From contig CP119321.1 in assembly GCA_029202445.1 (NCBI GenBank), positions 1 through 64,000 on the forward strand: a DNA stretch of 64,000 bases, written 5' to 3'. The translations under genes were made by a program, and so were the position numbers. The notes beneath the pieces are model-generated. The model had not been told where the DNA came from and did no database searches. It saw only the letters and a list, made by a program, of their open reading frames with translations. How positions within the stretch are numbered: position 1 is the stretch's first letter; every line of letters begins with the position of its first letter. Below are positions 10,826-18,339 of the stretch, in pieces. The stretch is from Candidatus Microbacterium phytovorans (GTDB lineage: Bacteria; Actinomycetota; Actinomycetes; Actinomycetales; Microbacteriaceae).

Positions 10826-12037
10826 GTGTACGCCCTCCTCCTCGCGATCATCTACATCGCCTTCATCAGCCTCGGACTGCCCGACTCTCTCGTGGGCGCG
10901 GGCTGGCCGGTCATGCATCAGGACCTGGGTGTGCCGATCGGGTTCGCGGGCATCATCACGATGATCATCGCGAGCGGCACGATCCTGTCGAGCCTCGCGT
11001 CGGAGCGGGTGACTCGGCGGTTCGGTGCGGGCCTCGTGACCGCGGTGAGCGTGGGTATGACCGCCGCCGCGCTCGTGGGGTTCTCCTTCTCCGACTCGTT
11101 CTGGATGCTGTGCCTGTGGGCGATCCCCTACGGGCTCGGCGCGGGAGCGGTCGATGCGGCCCTCAACAACTACGTCGCGCTGCACTACGCCGCGCGGCAC
11201 ATGAACTGGCTGCACGCGTGCTGGGGTTTGGGCGCCTCGATCAGCCCGTTCATCATGAGCTCCGCTCTCGCCACCGGGTCGGGCTGGTCGTCGGCCTACC
11301 TGATCATCGGTGTCATCCAGGTCGTCCTCACGTTCGGGCTGCTCGTGAGCGTTCCCCTGTGGACGAAGGTGAACCCGACCGTTCCCGATGCGCACGACGT
11401 GTCCGAGGGCGACGAGGGCTCCGGTGCCACGCACGTGCCTCTCGCGGTGGCATTGCGGATTCGCGGGGTGTGGCTCATCCTGACCGCGTTCTTCGCCTAC
11501 TGCGCGCTCGAGAGCACGGCCATCCTGTGGGCATCGACCTACCTGGTGACCGACCGGGGAGTGGATGCGGCCACCGCGGCCGCCTTCGCCTCACTGTTCC
11601 TCCTCGGCATCACCGCTGGGCGCTTCCTCGCCGGCTTCTTCGCCGACCGGATCGGCGATCGGTGGATGATCCGCGGCGGCTTCCTCACGGTGGGGCTCGG
11701 CGTCGTGCTCCTCGCGCTCCCCGTGCAGACGAACGTCCTCGCTCTCGCTGGCCTCGTGATCGCCGGGCTCGGCTGCGCGCCGATCTACCCCGCGATCATC
11801 CACTCGACGCCGGTGAACTTCGGGCGCCGTCACTCGCAGGCCATCATCGGCGTGCAGATGGCGGCCGCGTACACCGGTTCGACGCTCGCGCCGCCGCTCT
11901 TCGGCGCGATCTCGGCGTGGTCGGGTCTGTGGATCTTCCCGCTCTTCCTCGGCGCGTTGATGCTGCTCGGCCTGATCATGGCCGAGCGACTCCACCGCCT
12001 GACGCGCAGGGACGCTCAGCTTTCACGAGCGCTCTGA
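10826..12037 (+). CDS. Major facilitator superfamily transporter
   Basis: 403 residues from GTG 10826; earlier in-frame starts would add an unlikely hydrophilic, Pro-rich leader. Twelve hydrophobic segments are apparent, beginning YALLLAIIYIAFISLGLPDSL. MFS signatures include SERVTRRFGAGLVT after helix 2 (the GxxxDRxGRR-type loop) and its repeat FFADRIGDRWMIRGG in the second half. GLPDSLVGAGWP and the conserved LNNYVALHY/MNWLHACWGLG are typical of the sugar/fucose-permease-like branch. The substrate is unknown. The gene stands alone and ends just before the left repeat of the abiE-like island. Confidence 0.87.
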   Translation: MYALLLAIIYIAFISLGLPDSLVGAGWPVMHQDLGVPIGFAGIITMIIASGTILSSLASERVTRRFGAGLVTAVSVGMTAAALVGFSFSDSFWMLCLWAIPYGLGAGAVDAALNNYVALHYAARHMNWLHACWGLGASISPFIMSSALATGSGWSSAYLIIGVIQVVLTFGLLVSVPLWTKVNPTVPDAHDVSEGDEGSGATHVPLAVALRIRGVWLILTAFFAYCALESTAILWASTYLVTDRGVDAATAAAFASLFLLGITAGRFLAGFFADRIGDRWMIRGGFLTVGLGVVLLALPVQTNVLALAGLVIAGLGCAPIYPAIIHSTPVNFGRRHSQAIIGVQMAAAYTGSTLAPPLFGAISAWSGLWIFPLFLGALMLLGLIMAERLHRLTRRDAQLSRAL

Positions 12038-12060
12038 CGGGGGCGAGCTGGACAGTCCGA

Positions 12061-12084
12061 ATGGACGCGACGGCGGGAGTCGAA
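12061..12084. repeat. Left 24-bp direct repeat (putative att site) of the abiE-like island
   Basis: This 24-bp stretch is identical to 14195-14218, where it forms the T-loop/acceptor 3' end of the tRNA-like gene. The identity stops at both edges. Duplication of a tRNA 3' end on the far side of inserted DNA is the usual scar of site-specific integration. Confidence 0.7.
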
Positions 12085-12162
12085 TTCAGGCGGCGGACTC
12101 CACGTCAACCCGCGACGTGCTGCGCGGCACGCATCTGGGCCGATAGTGGCCTCTGTGTCGCG

Positions 12163-12191
12163 TTGACGGATGTTCCACATGTTGTTATGTT
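12163..12191 (+). promoter_or_regulatory. Promoter of the abiEi-like gene
   Basis: TTGACG (12163-12168), a 17-bp spacer and TATGTT (12186-12191) closely match the primary sigma factor consensus. Transcription would begin about 12198, at the ATG of 12199, so the message is predicted to be leaderless. Confidence 0.75.
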
Positions 12192-12225
12192 CCACTTTAT
12201 GCGGAACATGTCTTCTTCTGGAACA
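12170..12225. promoter_or_regulatory. Four-part symmetric operator over the abiEi-like promoter and start codon
   Basis: TGTTCC occurs at 12171-12176 and 12188-12193, and its complement GGAACA at 12203-12208 and 12220-12225. Each pair is 17 bp apart and both the inner and outer pairs are centred on position 12198. The sites cover the -10 box, the predicted start point and the first codons, as expected for autorepression by the winged-helix product. Confidence 0.75.
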
Positions 12226-13266
12226 GAGGCGCTCCTAAACGGATTCAGTGCCGCCCTGAAGACGGTTGGAGCGCGTTCGGTGATCGTCGAGCGCCAAACC
12301 GGTAGCAACGTCGACGCAGAGGTGCGGGCGCAGTTCGGATCAGTTGCGCTCGTGCTCGACGCCGCAGTGAAGCTGACTCCGCCACGAACACGTGCCGCGG
12401 TCGGAGCGGTACCGAGCGTTCAGTCCGGGAGGGTGCCGGTGATCGTCGCGCCGTTCCTTTCGCCCCCGGTGCGCGACGAACTCGCCCGAGCCGGGTGGTC
12501 GTACTGGGATGCGACCGGAAACATGCGCATCTCGAGCAACAGTCTGGCGGTCTGGATCGATCGGGTCGGTGCATCACGAGACCCCGAACCGCGCACTGAC
12601 GCCCAGCCGCAGCGACTTCGATCGCTAAAGGGAAAGGCGGCTTCGCAAGTCATCGTCCGACTGCTCAGCACTCGCCGCGAGGCATCGGTGCGGGAACTGT
12701 CGCGCGAGACGGGAACCGGTGTAGGCACGGTCAGTCGTGTCGTTGAACTGCTGCGTGAAGAGGGACTGCTCGAGGACACTAATGGTGGTCCCATCGTCGT
12801 CGCCGATCAGCTGGAGCTGGCGCAGCGTTGGGCCCGCGACTACGGGTTCGAGACCACGTTCAAGCCGGCTCGGTACTTCTCACTCTTGGGGGAGGAGATC
12901 GCGCTTGACCGACTGCAGCGATCCGGGCTCACCTACGCGCTGACGGGTACTCGTGCTGCCGCGATCGAGTTCGAGACACGAGGGCGGGTCGCCCCGCTGC
13001 CCGCGTCGGATATCTGGCTCTACACCGACGATGTCACTGGCGTGGAGCGTGCGATGGATCTCGCTCCGGATCGACGTGGAAACGTCCTGGTCGCTCGATG
13101 TGACTTTCTGACTTTGGATGAAGGCTTCTCAACGATCGGTGGCAGCGAACCCCGGAAAATAGTGCGGCCATGGCGAGTCGTCGGCGATCTGCTGGGAGCA
13201 GGCGGGCGGCTCGCTGCCGTCGGTGAAGAGCTCGCGGCGATCCAACCCAGGGGAGTGGCGGTCTGA
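12199..13266 (+). CDS. AbiEi-like antitoxin/transcriptional regulator (winged helix)
   Basis: 355 residues. ATG 12199 is chosen because the promoter places the transcription start on it; ATG 12187 lies inside the -10 box and ATG 12208 is a further option. An N-terminal region of about 130 residues includes VIVAPFLSPPVRDELARAGW and YWDATGNMRI, followed by a winged helix around residues 145-200 (ASQVIVRLLSTRREASVREL, TGVGTVSRVVELLREEGLLE). The C-terminal half resembles the AbiEi-type domain (YALTGTRAA, DIWLYTDD). Such proteins repress their own promoter and neutralise a partner nucleotidyltransferase. The stop overlaps the next start by 1 nt. Codon use is less G+C-biased than in neighbours, consistent with acquisition. 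The AbiE assignment rests on layout and motifs, not on a search. Confidence 0.72.
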   Translation: MRNMSSSGTEALLNGFSAALKTVGARSVIVERQTGSNVDAEVRAQFGSVALVLDAAVKLTPPRTRAAVGAVPSVQSGRVPVIVAPFLSPPVRDELARAGWSYWDATGNMRISSNSLAVWIDRVGASRDPEPRTDAQPQRLRSLKGKAASQVIVRLLSTRREASVRELSRETGTGVGTVSRVVELLREEGLLEDTNGGPIVVADQLELAQRWARDYGFETTFKPARYFSLLGEEIALDRLQRSGLTYALTGTRAAAIEFETRGRVAPLPASDIWLYTDDVTGVERAMDLAPDRRGNVLVARCDFLTLDEGFSTIGGSEPRKIVRPWRVVGDLLGAGGRLAAVGEELAAIQPRGVAV

Positions 13267-14102
13267 TGCCCGCCCCAGACAGCGCGAGTCCCGAGTACGT
13301 GGCTGCGCGACGGGTCCTGCTGGACGCGCTCGAAGCGCTGAGCCCGCACCTCGATGCAATCGTGCTCGTCGGTGCACAGGCTGTCTACGTGCATGCCCCG
13401 CTGGGTGACCCGCGACCGACGTACACAACCGACGCGGATCTTGCGCTCGACCCGGAACTGCTGGCTACGCATCCCGACATTGCGCGGTCGCTTGCCGACG
13501 CGGACTTCGCTCCGAACGCGACCGGCAATCCCGGTAGCTGGGTATCGGTCGACGGCATCGTGGTCGACCTGATGGTGCCACTCGGCGCGATGCCGCCGAG
13601 TTCGCGCCGCACGGCGCCGCTCGAGGGCCACGGCTCCCTCACCGCCCGCCGCACCCGCGGGCTTGAGCTCGCACTCATCGACAACGCCCGCGTAACGCTC
13701 TCAGCATTGGAGCCTCAGGATGCCCGGGCAATAGAGGTTCGTGTAGCTGGGCCGGCCGCTCTCGTGATCGCCAAAGCGATCAAGATTCAGGAACGTGTCG
13801 AGGGTGCTCGCGAGGATCGAGTGACATCCAAGGATGCCGGCGACCTGCTGCGATTGCTCAGAAACATTCCCCCAAAGTCCATTGGCACATCACTGCACGA
13901 TCTGGAGGCGACGCATCCGTTCGTGCAGCCCGTCGTGTCGGCCGCGGTCGACTGGCTGGAAGCTCAGCTGACAGGTCGTTCGCCGCTCATCGACCTCGCT
14001 GTAGCCGACCGGTCAGGCATCGAGGCGCCTGCCCAGGTCACCGCGGCGGTGCGGCAGCTTACGCGTCGGATGCTGAATGCTTACCAAGACGTGGACAGTT
14101 GA
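13266..14102 (+). CDS. AbiEii-like nucleotidyltransferase (putative toxin)
   Basis: 278 residues, start overlapping the regulator's stop by one base. The polymerase-beta-type fold is suggested by LVGAQAVYVHAP (residues 34-45), the acidic pair TTDADLAL with Asp56 and Asp58, a third carboxylate Asp101 in GIVVDLMVP, and a distal Lys/Asp segment (AKAIKIQER...SKDAGDLLRLL) like the KD..DL motif of AbiEii. AbiEii toxins transfer nucleotides to tRNA acceptor ends or other targets and stop growth during phage infection. Here the gene sits beside a tRNA-like locus, which fits either target or integration biology. It could also be a non-toxic nucleotidyltransferase. No third gene is present. Confidence 0.7.
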   Translation: MPAPDSASPEYVAARRVLLDALEALSPHLDAIVLVGAQAVYVHAPLGDPRPTYTTDADLALDPELLATHPDIARSLADADFAPNATGNPGSWVSVDGIVVDLMVPLGAMPPSSRRTAPLEGHGSLTARRTRGLELALIDNARVTLSALEPQDARAIEVRVAGPAALVIAKAIKIQERVEGAREDRVTSKDAGDLLRLLRNIPPKSIGTSLHDLEATHPFVQPVVSAAVDWLEAQLTGRSPLIDLAVADRSGIEAPAQVTAAVRQLTRRMLNAYQDVDS

Positions 14103-14194
14103 TAAAGCTGGTTCGCGAACTTACCCACTGAACTTGCCGCTGGCTCATGCTCCTGGACTCACTGATCGGTCGACAGAGGAACGATTGCGGCCTC

Positions 14195-14218
14195 ATGGAC
14201 GCGACGGCGGGAGTCGAA
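14195..14218. repeat. Right 24-bp direct repeat (tRNA 3' end, putative att site)
   Basis: Identical to 12061-12084. On the minus strand it spans the T-loop, the 3' half of the acceptor stem, the discriminator and the encoded CCA of the tRNA-like gene, which remains complete on this side. Confidence 0.7.
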
Positions 14219-14271
14219 CCCGCAACGCGATCGGGTATGAACCGATGCCCGGGGCCGCCCGGATCGCCGCG
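14196..14271 (-). tRNA. tRNA-Met(CAU)-like gene with encoded CCA and aberrant D arm
   Basis: Folding the minus strand by eye gives a 76-nt cloverleaf. The acceptor stem is CGCGGCG/CGTCGCG (one G-U), the anticodon arm ATCGG-TTCATAC-CCGAT (anticodon CAT at 14237-14239), the T arm GCGGG-TTCGACT-CCCGC, then discriminator U and CCA (14198-14196). The D region is odd: position 8 is A rather than U and the arm is a 5-bp CCGGG/CCCGG hairpin with a CGGC loop lacking the usual A..GG. It may be a functional odd tRNA, a pseudo-tRNA, or the 3' domain of a longer RNA, since CGCGTCGG at 14333-14340 can also pair with the acceptor 3' strand. Its 3' end serves as the putative attachment site. Confidence 0.5.
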
Positions 14272-14437
14272 ATGATCCACGGATGCCGGCGAGCCGACGA
14301 TCGTGGAACTGCCCTCACGCTAACCCGGGCCTCCGACGCGCGCCAGCAATGTGACCTGTGATTCCGGCATGAGTCCTCGTGTGACGGGCGCGGTCGCGAC
14401 CGGCATCCCGTCGAGACGACGTCCCGTCACGCGGATC

Positions 14438-15955
14438 TCACGCCGCGTCGACCTCGCACTGCGCCCACCCGGGGATCCGCTGGCCGAGCAGCGCGTGCAG
14501 GTTCGATCCGCGACGCCACTGGTCGAGGTCGACGAACATGAGGTGTCCCTGCGCGGCGATGAGCGTCCACAGGCGGAGCTTTTCGGAGTAGGTCGCGAGC
14601 ACGATGTCGTCGTAGCGCACCTCGGACACCCCGTCGTCGACGAGGCTGACCCGTTCCGTGTCGATGACGAGGTCGGCACCGCGCGCCCCGGAGAACAGCT
14701 TGCCGCCGAAGATCTCCGTGGAGTCCTGCGTGTAGTGCGCCATCAGCTGCCACTTGGTCAGGGAGGGGAAGAGCGGGTCGGGGTCTTCGGCCGCCGGGAG
14801 GCCGAGCGCTTCGGTGATCTTCTCTTCGCTCTCTGCCTCCAACTCCTCTCCCATGGTCACGAACACGGTCTGGAGGGCACCGGCGAGGAGGGCGCGCACG
14901 GCCTCGGCCGTGACGTGATCGGGTGTCGCCGGCGGAGTCTCGTCGTCTCGAGTGCGGCGACCGCGGACGACGGCGATCGCGCGGCCGTCGACGACATCGG
15001 CCTGGACGACCGCGTCATCGTCGCTCTGCTGCCACTTCTCGATCTGCTCGGCGAGCGCTTCGGCCGTCGGCCCCTCTGCGGCGAGGCGGCGGAGCACGTC
15101 GAGGGCGGCCGCGGCGGTCTCGACCACGTGCTCGGGGCGCGGGTCGAGCACGAAACCGGTCAGTCCGGAGTCGCGCGTGAGCGGCACCTGCATGGCTCCC
15201 ACCGAGTAGATGAGGTGGCGTTCCGTCCGCAGCACGTCGAGGAGGGTGTCGGCGACGAGCGCGGAGGCGATGCCGGCGACGGCCAGGTCGTCGGCGGGCA
15301 CGACGATCGACAGCACGAGGGGGGTGTCGCCGTTGACGACCCACTGGCCGTGGCGGATGATCTCCGCCTCGGGGCGGGAGGGGAGGGCGCGCGCGGGCGG
15401 GAGCGTGATCGAGAGTCCCTCCGGCGGGGGACCGGTGAAGCTCAGTGCCGCATTGCCGACGTGCAGCCATTCGTCGGCGAAGCGCAGCACGTCTTCCCGC
15501 GTGTGCGACCGGTGCGCGGGGCTGCCGAGGTCGAGCAGGCCGACCGATCGGTTGCCGAAGCGATCGATCAGGTGCCCGCGGCCGGGGCGTTCGTCCTGGT
15601 CGCCGAGTTCGTTGCTGATGATGCGGCGCTGCTCGGCGACCGTCTCGGGGGTCGTCTCGTGCAGGCTGGAGATCGCCTGGCCTACCCGCGCGAGGAAGTC
15701 GCCGACGGCGGCGGGAGAGCCCTGGGCGTAGAACGAGATCGACTCGTCGGCGGTCGTGGCGTTGTGGGTCACGTTCACCCGGCCGACCCGGGCCATGACG
15801 AGATGCTCGATCAGGTGGGCGAGCCCGGCGGTGCGGGCGGTCTCATCGCGGAGCCCGACTCCGAACGTGAGCGTGCCGGTGTAGTTCGTGCGGATGTCGG
15901 CCCAGTAGGCGGGGATGCCGTCGACGTCGACGGCCGTGATGGGGGGAATCGGCAT
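14438..15955 (-). CDS. M16 (pitrilysin/insulinase-like) metallopeptidase family protein
   Basis: 505 residues. The inverted zinc motif HLIEH is intact (His47, Glu50, His51 in GLAHLIEHLVM), with a plausible third ligand at Glu116 (AEQRRIISNELG). A second M16-like half follows (DTPLVLSIVVPADDLAVAG; RHLIYSVGAMQVPL), then a divergent C-terminal part of about 150 residues with SALVADTLLDV-type and YDDIVLATYSEKLRLW segments. No signal peptide is present, so it is cytoplasmic. M16 proteins cleave peptides inside a closed clamshell; this one is of the short bacterial kind. A -10-like CACAAT lies 7 nt before the ATG, suggesting a leaderless message. Confidence 0.8.
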   Translation of the reverse strand: MPIPPITAVDVDGIPAYWADIRTNYTGTLTFGVGLRDETARTAGLAHLIEHLVMARVGRVNVTHNATTADESISFYAQGSPAAVGDFLARVGQAISSLHETTPETVAEQRRIISNELGDQDERPGRGHLIDRFGNRSVGLLDLGSPAHRSHTREDVLRFADEWLHVGNAALSFTGPPPEGLSITLPPARALPSRPEAEIIRHGQWVVNGDTPLVLSIVVPADDLAVAGIASALVADTLLDVLRTERHLIYSVGAMQVPLTRDSGLTGFVLDPRPEHVVETAAAALDVLRRLAAEGPTAEALAEQIEKWQQSDDDAVVQADVVDGRAIAVVRGRRTRDDETPPATPDHVTAEAVRALLAGALQTVFVTMGEELEAESEEKITEALGLPAAEDPDPLFPSLTKWQLMAHYTQDSTEIFGGKLFSGARGADLVIDTERVSLVDDGVSEVRYDDIVLATYSEKLRLWTLIAAQGHLMFVDLDQWRRGSNLHALLGQRIPGWAQCEVDAA

Positions 15956-15992
15956 ACGTCACATTGTGCGGCATCCGCGAAGGTGCCCGCGA

Positions 15993-16382
15993 TCAGACGA
16001 GGGAGCCGTCGCGCGTGGAGACGATGTCCTTACCGAGGGGCATGAGGGAGATGGGGATCATCTTGAAGTCGGCGATCCCCAGGGGGATGCCGACGATCGT
16101 GAGGCAGAGCGCGATGCCGCTGACGAGGTGGGCGATCGCGAGCCACCATCCGGCGAGGATGACCCAGATGACGTTGCCGAGGAACGATCCGACGCCCGCG
16201 GTGGGCTTGCTCACGATCGTGCGGCCGAAGGGCCAGATCGCGTAGCGCGCGGTGCGGAACGACGCGATCGCCCAGGGGATCGTGATGATCGGGATGCACA
16301 GGAGCACCCCGGCCAGGACGTAGCCGACGAAAAGCCAGAGCCCGGCGAAGATCACCCAGATGATGTTGAGCAGTGTGCGCAC
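15993..16382 (-). CDS. YccF domain-containing membrane protein
   Basis: 129 residues from GTG 16382, which is preceded by GGAG; an upstream start would add a hydrophilic leader. The protein is two repeats of the YccF unit: TLLNIIWVIFAGLWLFVGYV..ITIPWAIASFRTARYAIWPFGR, then LGNVIWVILAGWWLAIAHL..VGIPLGIADFKMIPISLMPLG. Each has two hydrophobic stretches and an IPxxxAxFK/R motif. Family function is unknown; it is an inner-membrane protein. It lies 7 nt downstream of the next minus-strand gene and is probably in the pspC-like operon. Confidence 0.9.
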   Translation of the reverse strand: MRTLLNIIWVIFAGLWLFVGYVLAGVLLCIPIITIPWAIASFRTARYAIWPFGRTIVSKPTAGVGSFLGNVIWVILAGWWLAIAHLVSGIALCLTIVGIPLGIADFKMIPISLMPLGKDIVSTRDGSLV

Positions 16383-16389
16383 TCGTCGA

Positions 16390-16692
16390 TTATCTCCGGG
16401 ATGCCGCGAGCTGCGCACGACGCAGCAGTCCGGCGATGCCGCCCACGAGGAGCAGGCCCCCGACCGTGAGGAGGCCGTAGCCGATGGCGGCGCCCGTGCC
16501 GAGGTCGAGGAGCCAGGCGGACAGCCCGTCGAGCCGCTCGAGTCCGGAGCTCAGCCAGATGCCGCCCGCGGCGATCGCTCCGAAGGCGAGCCCCCAGACG
16601 ATGCCCGCCCAGCGGGTGCGAGGACGCGGCGGCTGCGGGTCGCCGGTCTCGACCGGCGGTTCCGACGCGAGGGGGAGGGTGTCGTCGCTCAT
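16390..16692 (-). CDS. Small two-helix membrane protein, unknown function
   Basis: 100 residues. A Pro/Glu-rich N-terminal tail of about 28 residues precedes two predicted membrane segments, WAGIVWGLAFGAIAAGGIWL and IGYGLLTVGGLLLVGGIAGLL, and the C terminus is basic. It overlaps the stop of the PspC gene by ATGA and is followed 7 nt later by the yccF-like gene, so the three form one operon. I do not recognise a named family; the context suggests an accessory of the PspC-type envelope-stress module. Confidence 0.72.
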   Translation of the reverse strand: MSDDTLPLASEPPVETGDPQPPRPRTRWAGIVWGLAFGAIAAGGIWLSSGLERLDGLSAWLLDLGTGAAIGYGLLTVGGLLLVGGIAGLLRRAQLAASRR

Positions 16693-18224
16693 TGGTCTTC
16701 TCCGATGGGGGTGTCGATCATGTACAGCTCGATGTAGCCCGAGTCCTGGTCGATGACGATGGTCTCGCGCGTGGTGACCGGCTCGGTGCCCGCCGCCACG
16801 ACCGCGCGGTATCGGACGCGGCCGTCGGCGAGGGTCTCCATGGTCGTGCCGGCCGCGCGAGTGAGGTCTTCGGACGTGTTGTCCGATCCGCCGTAGTAGA
16901 GGGCGGCGTTGCTCGTCGTCGCCTCCAGGGTCACCTCGACCCCGGGCTCGAGCGTGATGAACGTCCCGCCCGAACGCTTGTCGATGTAGGTCGCTCCGTC
17001 CTCCCCCGTCGCGCCGAGGCCGACAGTGAGATCGCCCCACGGTTGCGTGAACGGGGCGGAGGCGGGATAGCGCTGATCGCTCGTGTTGGAGATGCCGTAG
17101 TTCCCGAGGTGCAGCGCCTGCGCGGCCGGCACGGCGGTCGCGGCTGCCCCGCCGACGAGGGTCAGCAGCGTGACGAACGCGAGGAAGCCGCTGCGTCGCC
17201 GCAGCGCCCCCGCGATGACCATCCCCGCGGCCAGCACCAGAGCCGCCACGAACAGTCCGTGTGCGGGCGCGAGCGGGCCGCCCTCGGTCAGCGCGGCCAC
17301 TGTTCCCACGACCACCGCCAGTCCCAGCGCGACGACCACGGCCGCGGCCGGGGTGCGGGGGTGGCTCGCCCGGCGGAGGCGGCGTCGCTCCGCAGCCTCG
17401 GCCGCGAACGCCGTCGCTCGGGCCTGACGCTCGCGACGTGCCTCCTCGCGTGCGGCGCGGACGGCATCTTGCTGCTGCTGACGCCACTGCTGGTCCTGCT
17501 CCTTCCAGGCGGCGTGCTGTTCCTTCCAGGCGGCGAGGTCTGCGGGTGGCGCCCCCTCGGGAGCGACGTCACCGTCGTCGAGAGGTGCGGGGAGGGATGC
17601 CGCGTCGCCGGCGGCGAGGGCATCCACCCCCCGCGGGTCCGCGACGTCGTCCGGTTCCCGGCCGGACTCGTCGGCAGACGGACCGGGCGCGTCCGATGCT
17701 GCGGAAGCCGTTCGCAGTTCGGACTCGCCCGGGGTGCGGCGCGCGGCGCGCACGATGAGAAGGATGAGGCCGCCGGCGAGGAGGATGCCGACGAAGAGGA
17801 CGAAGCCGAGCGCGAAGACCCAGGCGACGGAGACGAGGCCGAACGAGCCGCCCCACATGAGCACCGGGAACGGGACGAACCCGGCGAGGACGAACAGGCC
17901 CGCCCCGATCTGCGACGCGGCGAACCTGCCGCGGACGGCCTCCTGCAGTGGAATGCGCCCGTCGAGATCGGGCAGGAGCGCCCAGGTGACGCCGTAGAGG
18001 AAGAGGACGGGGAAGCCGAACAGGCCGATGACGAGGAGGATGCCGCGGACGATCAGCGGATCGATGCGCAGACGCGCTGCGACACCCGCGGCCACGCCGC
18101 CGATCCAGCCCTCACCGCGCACGAGGCCGAGACCGGCGGTCCAGGAGAAGAACCCGTCCGAGCGGTAGGTCGTCGTCGGTGCGGCCGGCGGCGGGCCGGG
18201 ATCGATCGGGGGCGCGGTGGTCAT
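16689..18224 (-). CDS. PspC domain-containing multipass membrane protein
   Basis: 511 residues, ATG 18224 with GGGGAGG 8 nt upstream. The PspC domain lies at about residues 20-80 (GLVRGEGWIGGVAAGVAARL, FGFPVLFLYGVTWALLPD). Several helices follow, then a Gln/Trp/Glu-rich cytoplasmic stretch (AAWKEQ repeated; QQWRQQQQDA; probable coiled coil), three more helices, and a C-terminal beta-rich domain (WGDLTVGLGATG, ALYYGGSDNTSEDLT) resembling the LiaF/toast-rack domains that sense envelope damage. It is divergent from a PspC-type histidine kinase gene, 115 bp apart, and probably modulates or is controlled by that system. Confidence 0.86.
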   Translation of the reverse strand: MTTAPPIDPGPPPAAPTTTYRSDGFFSWTAGLGLVRGEGWIGGVAAGVAARLRIDPLIVRGILLVIGLFGFPVLFLYGVTWALLPDLDGRIPLQEAVRGRFAASQIGAGLFVLAGFVPFPVLMWGGSFGLVSVAWVFALGFVLFVGILLAGGLILLIVRAARRTPGESELRTASAASDAPGPSADESGREPDDVADPRGVDALAAGDAASLPAPLDDGDVAPEGAPPADLAAWKEQHAAWKEQDQQWRQQQQDAVRAAREEARRERQARATAFAAEAAERRRLRRASHPRTPAAAVVVALGLAVVVGTVAALTEGGPLAPAHGLFVAALVLAAGMVIAGALRRRSGFLAFVTLLTLVGGAAATAVPAAQALHLGNYGISNTSDQRYPASAPFTQPWGDLTVGLGATGEDGATYIDKRSGGTFITLEPGVEVTLEATTSNAALYYGGSDNTSEDLTRAAGTTMETLADGRVRYRAVVAAGTEPVTTRETIVIDQDSGYIELYMIDTPIGEDQ

Positions 18225-18339
18225 GTCTCGATCCTCCCCGGCGCGGGTGGTGGCCTGCCATGGGGTGAACCCCTGAGCGCCCCCTGATTGTGCACGCCGG
18301 GCGTACCGCGGGCGCGGGTGCGGGTGATTGGATGGCGGC

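Larger units (their letters stand above)
14103..14437. other. Intergenic region with the tRNA-like locus
   Basis: No protein-coding gene is supported here. It holds the short tail of the abiE-like cassette, a GTTCGCGAAC palindrome (14111-14120), the tRNA-like element and, before the end of the M16-like gene, an 8-bp inverted repeat (GTGACGGG 14381-14388 with CCCGTCAC 14423-14430). That repeat could be a weak terminator for the gene ending at 14438. Confidence 0.6.

Noticed and set aside
12055..14230. A complete integrative element or prophage
   Set aside because: Only two genes lie between the direct repeats; no integrase, recombinase or phage gene was found here or in the flanks.
14351..16045. 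Plus-strand open frame opposite the M16-like gene
   Set aside because: No domain is visible, while the minus strand carries an intact HxxEH motif.
16692..18287. Plus-strand open frame of 531 codons opposite the PspC gene
   Set aside because: Antisense shadow rich in Asp/Glu/Arg; the minus-strand PspC protein has clear domains and a ribosome site.
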